Made by a program: the position numbers and the translations under genes. From Pseudocercospora fijiensis CIRAD86 (taxonomy: Eukaryota > Ascomycota > Dothideomycetes > Mycosphaerellales > Mycosphaerellaceae), in assembly GCF_000340215.1 (NCBI RefSeq), contig NW_006921537.1, forward strand, positions 3,985,646 through 4,049,645: 64,000 nucleotides of DNA, written 5' to 3'. Below the pieces are notes generated by a model. The model saw only the letters and a list, made by a program, of their open reading frames with translations. It was not told where the DNA came from and did no database searches. Positions 54,651 to 64,000 of the stretch are shown here, one piece after another (position 1 is the first letter of the stretch; every line of letters begins with the position of its first letter).

Positions 54651-55699
54651 TTTATTTGCCTATTGTAGTGCCTTTCGGCCTATGCAGGTCTGTTTCTATG
54701 TATTGTTTTAGGTAGGAAACTAACTTAGTTAGTAAAAACCTCCCTCCTGTCCTATTTATAAGTGTTAATCTTCTTTATTTCCTTATTCTCCTTCCTCTAG
54801 GGTATACTAGTGTTATAGTTGTTACCCTCTAACTACCTTGCCTACTGCCCTGCCCTTCTTTCCCCCTCTTCTTCCCTCCTTCTTATCTACTCTTCGGTTT
54901 CCCTTGCTAGTGCGAATTGTTATATAAATCCCTATTTAATAATCCACTTTACTATCCTCTTTAGGTCTTCTTTACTCTAGATTAGTTTGTCGTATTCCCT
55001 TTCTATTGCTTTTAGTCTCTAATTACTTCTACCTTCTAACTATTAAGGGTAGACTAGTAGTATATACTTAGGGTTCTAAGATTGGTAGCTATATTAGTAA
55101 GCCCTGCTTTCAATTCCTAGGACGCTTCTTCTAAATAGGTAAGATCTGAATCTAATGTGTTTAGATCTAATTTAGATAGCTAGGCTTGCCTCGGCCCTAT
55201 TTAGGTCCTTATAGAGCTAGTAGTTATATTAACCAAATTTGATTAGTGCCTTTAGGGTTCCTAGTCTAACTTATGTTTTGTTCTATTCCTGCTCCTATAG
55301 GTGTTTAGTAATTGATTCTGCTAGGCTTTATTTCTCTCCCTTTAGTTTGTCTTCCTTTAGCCTTATATTTAGTCCCTAAAGCTCTTTCTCTAGCATTTCT
55401 CTTATTAAGACTCTATATTGCTCTAGGTCTTTAACTTTCTAGGGAGTTATTTGTAGTCTGTCTCGCCTCCTAGTCCTAATATACTAGGCTTTTATCTTGT
55501 CTAGTACCTTTTAGATAGTCTATTAGGCTAGGTATTCTATTGTCTTTGCTATATATTAGTGTTTTAGTCCCTTGAAGTATTGTTTGACTAGTAGGACCCC
55601 TGATTCTATTTCTACTACCCTTATTAGTATAGTTTTATATGCTCTTAGGATTTTCTTTAGGCTTTAGGTTTGGGACCTACTAACTAGTTATTTAATCCT

Positions 55700-58600
55700 C
55701 TTTAGTGTTTTCTCCTAGGCTGTCTATATCTGTGCTCTATATAGTATTGCTAGCTTAACAATTGCTTTGTATATAACTTTAGCTTTCTCGAATATAGCCC
55801 CCTATATAGAGGCTATAAGCCTATTAATGGATTGTATATTAGTATCTGCCCTCTGCTTTGCCTTCTTTACTTATAGTCCCTAATTCAGTTTTGGATCTAG
55901 CTAGATCCCTAGTACCCTAAGCTCTGCTAATAGTTGGGTTTTAAAGCCTTAGATAGTAATTAATTGCTTTATATTGTAGGTTGATTTAGCCTTACTAAAG
56001 TAGATAAGCTAGTACTTTTCTAGGGCGAATTTTGCTCTATGCCTCCTTACCTATTTTTCATACTCCTAGTGCTTCTCTTCTAGGATCTTATAGTTGGTTT
56101 CTGTTGTCTTAGACTAGGCTAGGATATTCGTGTTATCTACAAACCCTAATACTAATGTGTTTTTTAATTCTAGGAGTAGGAGTAGGTCTGCTATAAAGAT
56201 AAGGAAGAGGATTAGGGAGAGTATTAATCCTTAGGGGATTCCCTTTTCAGTTAGTATTAGGTCTAATTTGAATTTGCCTAGAATAAGCTATATTAATCTT
56301 TCCTATAGGAAGGACTAGATAAATTGGACTATCCAGTTTAGTATAGCTTTCTATTTAAGTATATATAGGAGCCTTTTATAGGAGACATTGTTAAAGGCTC
56401 CTAAGATATTAAGGGAGAGGAGGGTTACTACCTAGTTTTGACTATAGTACTAGATATACTTGATCTATTCTGTAATTAGTTCTATAGCTGTTAGTATTAA
56501 CCTCTTCTTTCTTCCTCCTATCTAGCTTTTAGGAAGGATATTCCTTTCCTCGGTAAAGGTTATTAGCCTTTTAGCGACAATTTTTTCTAGCACCTTGCCT
56601 ATTATATTAAGTAGGGCTATTGGTCTATAGGCCTTAAGCTATGTATAGTCTTCCTTCTAGGGCTTCCTTAGTACTACTGTTAGGGACTTCCTAAATAGTC
56701 TTAGGTAGTGTCCTAGTGCTAGGCTTTATAAAAAGATATTAGCTAGTACTAGGGCTAGCCCCTTCCTATATGCTTTTAGAAGTTTGTTGTAGATCTTGTC
56801 TTCTCCTAGTACTTTATTGCCTAGAATTTTCTTTAGGATCCTTTTAATAGTTTCGGGTTTAACCTAGGTGTCTCTTAGTATGCCTAGTAGTAGAGTCTCT
56901 TGTTCTATCTCCCTTATGTCTAATAGGTCTGCTTGTACTTTTCTATAGAAGAAGTGTTAGCCTAGGGCTCTTACTTTCCCTTCTATTATAGTCTGTATTT
57001 GTCCTTGTTAGTCTATAATGTCCGGGAATTGTAGTAGTATATCCTTATCCTGTTTAGGTCTCCTTGCCTATTTAGCTATCCTCTATATCTCCTCTAGTTT
57101 TTTTGTAATTATTCCTATTATAGATCTCTATTCTTATATCTTGTCTTTCTTAATCTAGATCTTCTTTTCCTAGTAGGCTTTGTTATAGATGTCCTATGCT
57201 TCCTAGGTATAGGTTTATGTCTACTACCTCCTAGCCTTCTTTACTACTTTAACCTTCCTTATATACTTACTAGTCTAGTATAGTTGCTAGTATAGTAAAT
57301 GTTTCTTTGCTAGGGTATGCTTTCTAGCTACCTATTTTAGGATTCCTATTAGTTCTTCTACTACTTTGTTAATGTCCTCTAGCCTTAGTAGGTGCTTTGT
57401 TAAGAGTTCCTCTAGTTTTAGGTCCCTTTCTAGTTCCTCCCTAATCCTGCCCTATTAGGCACCCTTCTAGTTAAGCTTCTCCTCTAGTTCCCTTTCCTAA
57501 TTGGCTTAGACATTTAGCTTAATCTGTACCGGGAAGTAGTCTAATAATTCTTCTAGTTCCTAGTTAATCCTATATCTTGTAATCCTATTCCTAATCTAAT
57601 ATAATACAAAGCATAGGTCTAGTGTGCTGCTGCTTCCTCTTGCCTCCTAAGTAATTAGTCCCTTTAGGGTAACAATTTCCATTTCTTCCCTCTCTAATAT
57701 ATTAATTAGTCTTCCTGCTAGGAAGTAGTAAGCTAGGGTAAAGTCTAAGCCCTAGAGGGGGTAGTAGAGGTTGAAATCCCTAAGTAGGATTTAGTAGGTA
57801 TTCCCCTAGATAACTCTAGGTAGTCTTTCTAGGGTTTTTAGTTAGGTACTGCTTCTTAAGTCTAGTAGTAGGTTGTATATATAGTAGACTTAGAGTATAC
57901 CTTAGGATGTCTCTACTTGAACTAATGTTAGGTCCCTATTCTCCTATAGTAGAGCCTGCTAGGTTTCTGTATCTATCTCCTTACTAATATAGATGCATAT
58001 CCTTAGGGCTCCTTAGTTATAGATAATTGGGTAGTATCTTAGGTCTTTAACTGTTACTAGTCTCTTTGTATATAGGTTAAGCTAGGGCTCTTAGATTGCA
58101 ATAATATAATGTTCTTTTAGGTTTAGTGCTTAAAGGAAGCTCCTCTGTACCTTGTCTTTGCTCTTATTAATATTGTACTATATAATGTTTAGTAATGTTG
58201 CAATGTTTATTAGGTTTTATCTATATTATTTCCCTATAAGTTTTCCTTTAGTCTTCCCTTACTTTAGACTAACATTTAACTAAGCTTTGTCTGCCCTGCT
58301 TCCTTTCCTATAATATTAAGGTATCTTAGTCTCCCTAGTTGCTAGTAACTCTCTTGTGCTAGTAAGGCCCTAAATGTAAACCTATTATCTTATCTAGACC
58401 TCTTTTGTAGCACTTAGCTAGGTTGCTTCTATACCTAGCTGCCCTAGCTTGTTGTATATCTTTTTAGTATATTAATTCTAGCTTCCTTTGCCTTCCTCGC
58501 TGCCTATATTCTTACTAGGTATTCCTTCGCCTAAGAGGGGTGTCTTTTAGTATAGTATATATATCTTGCTTCTCCCTTGTGTGCTTTGCATTCTTTAATC

Positions 58601-58700
58601 TAGTAATCCCCTATATAATAGGAGCAGGTATTAGTTGTCTTTATACACTTAGCTACTAAGTGTCTATAGTGTTGACATTTAAAGTACTATATTATCCTAT
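55700..58700 (-). pseudogene. LINE zinc knuckle, endonuclease and reverse transcriptase
   Basis: Minus-strand reading gives a CCHC-type region with FKCQHYRHLVAKCIKTTNTC near 58690-58620; LNIIQYNINKSKDKVQRSF is broken by a stop and starts at about 58205, the beginning of a Tad-type endonuclease, with EP following at the catalytic Glu; and LVLGFVDNTNILA at about 56113-56155, where the reverse transcriptase normally has a double Asp and one Asp now reads Asn. KFALEKY then LIYFSKA follows, as in Tad elements. Dead through many TAG codons. Confidence 0.8.
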
Positions 58701-60262
58701 AGTTGCTTCTGTGTATCTCTATTTCTAATCTCTTATAGTCCTAGAACAACCCCTAGTCTAGCACTATATTAGCTTGCTCTACACTCCCTACCTAGATAAT
58801 TAGGGAAGACTGCTTCTTAGTCTCCTCGATTTTCCTCTTAATCTATGCTACTTTTGTAATCTTTAGGCCTAGGTATATAGCTTAGTTTTGTCTCTATAGG
58901 CTCTTAATATCCTATTCTTCCTTAAAGCTTCTTATTATGCTATAGGCTATAATTATAAATTGCTGTTAGGAGACCTTTACTGTTTTCCCTATCTTGGTTG
59001 TCTATTCTTTTTATATTTCTAGCTTCTTTTTGTCTTGCTCTTATACTATAAATAGCTTAATTACCCCTTTTCCTTCGTTCCTAGCCCTAATTACCTCTTT
59101 AACTGCAATTCTTTCTACAATCTCTTTCCCTATAAGTCCTTAGATTTCCTTCTGCTCCTATAGGTCCGTAATGTAGACTCTAACTACTGTCCTCGGGGGT
59201 TTTAGCGCCTCCTAACTAGCTACTGCTGCCTAGGTGCGGTAGTTTGGGCTTGTTTCCTATTATTTCTTCGTAATCTTTGCTACGACTGTATTAGCTACCT
59301 TTGTAATTACGTAGCTTGCCTAGTTGTAGATTGCTTTTAGTCCTCTAAGGAGTTCTAAGATTATTATCCTATATACCCTCTTAGGGGTTCTTCTATCTTC
59401 CGCCTTTAGTACCTCCTCTGCCCTAGTATATAGTGCTTTCTATTCGTCCTCCCTTCCTTCTTAACTGTCTTCCCTTCGTCTCTGATTGTTCGCTGCTATC
59501 GGAATCTAGGCGGCGTAAAGTCCGGCTTATATACTAGTATTAACCTGTTTCTAGGCTCTTTAACTATTTCTAAGTTAGTAAACAAAATAAGAAGGCCTAA
59601 GTAAGCGATAGTATAGCGAGATATAGGTATAATTAGAATTATACGTAATTAAGTCCGTAATACTAATAAGGCCGCTATTACTCGAATAAGTAATAAACGT
59701 AGGTCTAGTATAAGAAGGGTTATATTAGCAGGTAGATAGGGTAGTAGTGAATTAATATAGTATTCGATAGAGATCTAAGAGGAGAGGGAGGAAGGTAGGC
59801 TAGTTAGCCTAACGCTAAGCGCTAAGCCCTGCCTAAGGCATTAGGACCCTAGCTTTACTCGGTCTAGTTATATACTAATTACGTATAACCTCTAATATAC
59901 GCTTCCCTTCTAAAGGCCGCGCCCTCGTAGCCTATCTATATTCTAATCTTAACCTCTATTGCTACTAACTTAGTAGGTCTAATAAGCCGCTTAGTCTGCG
60001 CTAAATTAAACGCTTAACTACCTAATTATGTAACTATATTAAACCTTACCTCTAACACAATATAATGTTTAACTCTAACTGCGCTATCCCTATATATAAT
60101 AAAGTAATATATAACTACGAGAATTGAAGGCTATCGACTAATTATAATACGAGCGCGCCTTCCCTACTATAATAGGTAGGCGTACGAGGTATTGTAGTAC
60201 TGCCTCCGTTCTAAGTAATATCGTATCGAGTTCTTTACGTCTACTCTTAAAAGACCTAGAAA

Positions 60263-60298
60263 TGTCCGCTTCCGAGGGTTTGTCCGCTTCCGAGGGAT
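60263..60298. repeat. 18-bp tandem duplication with GTCCGCTTCCGAGG
   Basis: Two units TGTCCGCTTCCGAGGG followed by TT or AT. The 14-mer inside also occurs inverted at 23508-23521. Confidence 0.85.
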
Positions 60299-60764
60299 CG
60301 TTCTTATTATTACGAGAACTATTATTTACTATCGTAGTTTCGCTAGCCCTAATTAGTTAGGTTTAGTAGCCTTTAATTGTTAATCTTATCTTATCTTTTT
60401 AAAAAACACAGTTCGTCTGGTTTCTGTAAGTAAAGGCTATTATAAGTATAATAGTTAAGGTTCGCCTCGCTTAAAAGGTCGAAAAGATCGAGGAGTAACC
60501 TATTATTCGCAAGATCGACCCCGGCTAACTTAGCTCTATAGTTTTTGCCCTTAGTTAGTCTATTAGTCGCTTAGCCTTTTAAGCGGCTTAAAGTTTTAAT
60601 TAAACCTTTAATATAGCTATTCTTTTAACTTAATTAGTATAGTACGCTTCCGGCCTTAGACCGTAGTATAGGTAAGGTTGTCTTCGTAGGTATAGCGATA
60701 ATAGTAAGTAACGTTAATAATAGCGGCGCTAGCCGTCTTAGCGCTAACTTTACCTTACTCCTAA

Positions 60765-60878
60765 TTTCCTTCTTTAATTAGCAATACCCTCCGTAATACC
60801 GTTACTAATATAGCCGAGTCTTTCCTTCTTTAAGTAGCAATATACACTCTATAATACCGTTACTAATATAGCCGCGCC
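60765..60878. repeat. 56-bp tandem duplication
   Basis: Two units share TTTCCTTCTTTAA, TAGCAATA and a long identical end, TAATACCGTTACTAATATAG. They differ mainly in the middle. Confidence 0.8.
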
Positions 60879-61111
60879 GGCCGCCGGTATACTGCTAGCT
60901 CGTAGCGCGATACTATTATCTTCGATAGGATAAAGGAATAAGAGAGGGCGCTAAGAGAAGGGTCTTATAGGGTACGCTAGTAAAGAGGTAGATTTTATAA
61001 AAGAGCATGCGATCGGTTAGCGCGTTATAGCGCGCTTATTAACACTCGGTGCGCGTTTATTATAGTAGTATAGTCTTATTGTCCTAGGTTGCTAGCCTCT
61101 AATTAGTTAGC

Positions 61112-61136
61112 TAATAGCACCCCGGGGGTAGTATTA
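61112..61136. repeat. 25-bp palindromic repeat, copy 5
   Basis: TAAT-AG-CACCCCGGGGGTA-G-TATTA. It lies just past the pol end of the minus-strand gypsy element, the same relative place as copy 3. Confidence 0.85.
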
Positions 61137-61139
61137 TTC

Positions 61140-63700
61140 CTAGGCGGCATTATAGGCCCTTAGCCTTCTTCTTGTTCTTTATACTAGTCTAATATTTATC
61201 TAACAACTTAGTTATATCCTTAAACGAGTCTTTAGCCTCCTACGAGTCCTATTTAGGTAAATAGCCTTACTATCTTAATAGGTATTCTTTCTTGCCTTAC
61301 CTAGTCCGGTACTTTAGAATGCGTTCTATAGACTATAGCTCTTTACTATTAGCTAAGACCTCTTCTAACTTAGTAGGCGCTTTATCGCCTTCGCGCTAGT
61401 AGTATAGTTTAAGGAGGGATACGTAGAAGGTATTATAGATAGTATAATAAGGAGGAAGCTATAACTAGTAGGCCTATATGCCCTTAGCCTCTCGAATGCG
61501 GAATAGGCTAATGTATCTTAGTGCGAGCTTAGGCCTTGTTTTACTATTAGGTAATAGGTGCTTACGGATGCGGAGGTTCTTCGTACTAAGTATAACTATA
61601 TCGCCTTGTTTAAAGGTTATTAGTATATAGCGCTTATCGTAGTAGGTTTTTTAGTAATCTTAAGCCTTTGTTAGTTTCTTAGCTATCTTAGTATAGATTT
61701 CTCGCATCTTTTAAACCCTCTTAATAGCCGCTAGTATCTTAGGTTAACCCGCTTCCCTTTCCTTACGCTCGGCCTCGAGCGATAGGGGGTCTTATAGTAT
61801 AGCAGCGTTCTAGCCTATTATAGCTATATATAGTAACATCTTAGTTAATAAGTAGACATTGTTATTATATACGAATTTNNNNNNNNNNNNNNNNNNNNNN
61901 NNNNNNNNNNNNNNNNNNNNNNNNNNNNNNNNNNNNNNNNNNNNNNNNNNNNNNNNNNNNNNNNNNNNNNNNNNNNNNGCTATAGGCATATCTCGCTTTG
62001 AATAATAAGACGTAGATATCGAGCCTTAGTTAGAGACTATCCCTTTAGGGGTTCCCTAATAGCTATAGAAGATATTGTTCTATAGGGCTTTAGCTATATT
62101 AATAGTAGTCTAATCCTTTCGAGTAGGGATGTAACGAGCGCCTTTAGTAAACCGATCTACTATAATAAGAACAGCATTAAAGACGTCCTTACTGCCCCTA
62201 TGCTTAGTAGGCGGAAGGCCTATAATAAAGTCTATTATAAGCTCTATAAATGGTTTCTTTAGAACAGGAAGTGAAGATAACTCGCCGAATAGTAAGTGCT
62301 TAGGTGCTTTAACTCGCTAGTATACTGCATAGGTCTATATATACTCCTTTATATACCGCTTACTATTTAGCTAGTAGTATATACGCGATAGTAACTCGTA
62401 CGACCTCTCTATACTATAGTAACTAGCGAGCTTACTATTATAGTGCCTCTTTAAAAGCTCTTGTCTAATCGATTGTTTAGCGGGGATATAGTATCTACCC
62501 TTAAACTTTAAGTAACCCTTGTCGTCGATCGACTAATTATTATTACTCTTACTAGATCGAGTCGTTCGCCTACTTATAAGCCTATTAATACGTTTAATAG
62601 CAAAGGCGTCCCTCTACTAAGCACGCAATAGCTTATCTATAAACGATTAACTATCCCTATTTATAAGGTTATTTAATAGTACCCGTGCTATCGAACGAGG
62701 TACGTATTGTATATATCTAATAGCACTAGTAGCCGGAACTACTGCAACCTCTTCTATAGTACTATCGCTATATAGGCTATTACTATAGATAGCAATATCT
62801 TTAATCGAGTTATTATAGCTCGAGCGATCTACGTCCCTTCTTTTAACGTGTACTAGAAGAAAGACAACTCCGCTATAGTATTTGTTGCCGCCGCGGGGTC
62901 CGGAAGTCCGCTTATTCTACGCTTGCCTTACTACGAGGTCTATAGCAATCTTGTGCTATAGGGTTAGAAACAGAGAATTAATAGATTAATAAGTCTCGCT
63001 ATCGTAATTAGGTCGCCTCGATAGGCTATTAGTAGGGTTACTTACGCCTAGCCGATATAATATATTAAAATCGAACCTAGCGAGGTAGACGGCCTATCTA
63101 GCCTATCGACCTATAACCCTAGTAACCTTCGTAATTCTACGGAGGTTGTTATAGTCCGTATAGACCTAAATATTATGCTATGCACTATCGAGATAGTAGC
63201 GCTAGTGCTTAAAGGCCTCGATAATAGCTAGGAGCTCTTACTCGTAGGTCTTATAGCGACGCTTAGCATTAATTATCTTCTGTAAAAACTAAAAAGAAGG
63301 CAATTAGGTGCTAGTAATAGTTATTATCTAATTGCTATAATATAATAGCCGATATAGCGAACTATAAAGCGTTAGTCTTAATCCGGATCTATTTACTTAG
63401 TACGAAATAGTATAGTAAGGGGACTTTAGTAAAGCGTTGCTTTAGGCCGTTAAAAGCGGCTTGTGCTCTATTAGTCTATTTAAATTCTCTAGATAGGTTA
63501 GCCTTAGTTTTAGTAAGCTTAGTTAGGGGCATTATATGCTATAAATAGCTCTTAATAAACCGACGATAGAAGTTAGCGAAGCCGAGGAATAACTAAAGTT
63601 CCTTAATTCGAGCGGAGCGATAGATTTAATAGGCACCTAGAGCAACCTAAGCGAGCGAAGCGAGTAAATAGTTATAGAAGGTGTCTAGTAAATCTAGCGT
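61140..63700 (-). mobile_element. Ty3/gypsy retrotransposon relic, minus strand, incomplete
   Basis: Read on the minus strand from high to low coordinates. At about 63600-63480 comes FLGFANFYRRFIK, then MPLTKLTKTKANLSREF and AQAAFNGLKQR, the RT to RNase H link of gypsy elements. RNase H follows near 63250-63050. The integrase zinc-binding region at about 62640-62429 is a direct repeat of window positions 1-215. The integrase core is near 62250-61980, and the chromodomain-like end at about 61330-61150. The upstream part of the reverse transcriptase and gag is missing beyond about 63700, where other repeats begin. A 100-N gap interrupts it. The RIP-altered frame is closed by TAG and TAA. Confidence 0.8.
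61879..61978. other. Assembly gap (100 N)
   Basis: Exactly 100 N inside the minus-strand gypsy relic, as expected where repeats stop an assembly. Confidence 0.99.
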
Positions 63701-64000
63701 AGAGCTCGAGAACAAATTAGATTAGTGCTATACAACGTATAGAAGGAGGCTGAATTTGAAAGATGCGCCCGCAAAACAGAGCGCGCGATGTAATTAGTTA
63801 ACAATTCGAATCGCAATTACGTATATCGAGCCTAAGGCCATTCCTTCTGCTTTACGTTACTAACAACTACAACAACAATAGCTATTGTTACAATATTGCA
63901 CGCTAAATACACGCTTCCGCACGCGCTAAATACACGCTTCCGAATGCGCTAAATGCACGCTTCCGATACGCGTAGGCCGGAGTCCGATACGTAGATAGCT
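63701..64000. mobile_element. Repeat DNA with a 23-bp tandem array at the right edge
   Basis: Sequence after the broken gypsy element. From 63898 to 63964 there are three tandem units of 21-23 bp built on CGCTAAATACACGCTTCC. No gene is readable. The repeat runs towards the window edge. Confidence 0.6.
63898..63964. repeat. 23-bp tandem repeat, three units
   Basis: Units end in ACGCTTCC and begin GCACG, GCACGCG and GAATGCG. The shared octamer CGCTTCCG also occurs in the 18-bp duplication at 60263-60298. Confidence 0.85.

Larger units (their letters stand above)
54630..59560 (-). mobile_element. Tad1-type LINE retrotransposon relic
   Basis: A non-LTR element on the minus strand, near 5 kb. 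In order it has a zinc-knuckle ORF1-like end (about 58690-58560), an AP-type endonuclease (from about 58205) and a reverse transcriptase (about 57000-55700). Its 3' end is marked by a (TCTA)n tail, seen as ATAG repeats on the plus strand at 54630-54648. RIP here is one-sided: over 55261-55740 a hand count gives 23 TpG but only 1 CpA on the plus strand. Stops are therefore the Trp-to-TAG and related kind in the sense strand. Confidence 0.82.
59561..61111. mobile_element. RIP-hit AT-rich repeat DNA without readable genes
   Basis: Both CpA and TpG are scarce. I can read no protein family. It contains an 18-bp tandem duplication (60263-60298) and a 56-bp tandem duplication (60765-60878). Confidence 0.5.

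Overview
The window is nuclear DNA of a filamentous ascomycete (Pezizomycotina; a Dothideomycete is my best guess, not proven). The reasons are short spliceosomal introns of 48-72 bp with CTAAC or CTGAC branch sites, a Zn2Cys6 regulator, a FREQUENCY clock protein, and transposons ruined by repeat-induced point mutation (RIP). In the RIP-hit DNA, CpA and TpG are rare and the old reading frames are full of TAG and TAA in place of Gln and Trp codons, with hardly any TGA.

Layout. 1-11,530 is transposon wreckage: a minus-strand gypsy integrase fragment, a full-length plus-strand Ty3/gypsy relic (gag-protease, then pol), and a third retroelement-like frame that carries a foreign-looking 90-bp patch. 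11,531-21,455 is a gene island: an MDR oxidoreductase and an MFS sugar-type transporter (plus strand), then a small hypothetical gene and SEC24 (minus strand). 21,456-24,617 is a RIP-damaged pogo/Fot1-type DNA transposon with TA target duplication, inserted between the SEC24 promoter region and the next gene. 24,618-49,976 is the main gene island: a small three-exon gene, a Zn2Cys6 regulator, the clock gene frq, a CYSTM-type cysteine-rich protein, a Thr/Ser-rich single-pass membrane protein, a secreted leucine-rich protein, the Golgi Ca/Mn pump PMR1, the cohesin kleisin RAD21 and an F-box/2EXR-like protein, with one 100-N assembly gap. 49,977-53,516 is a two-gene PIF/Harbinger relic. 53,517-53,839 is a short unique sliver. 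53,840-64,000 is again repeats: an unknown RIP-hit frame, a Tad1-type LINE, AT-rich filler, and a second minus-strand gypsy copy related to the one at position 1, with a second 100-N gap.

The host genes do not form a cluster or pathway. They are mostly housekeeping (COPII coat, Golgi pump, cohesin) plus clock, transcription and surface proteins. PMR1 and RAD21 share a 695-bp divergent promoter region that holds an ACGCGT (MluI cell-cycle) box, fitting S-phase expression of RAD21. The most unusual signals are the bacterial transglycosylase-like patch inside a fungal transposon, a 25-bp palindrome found five times at retroelement edges, a LINE depleted of CpA on one strand only, a 26-bp perfect palindrome, and a GC-AG intron.
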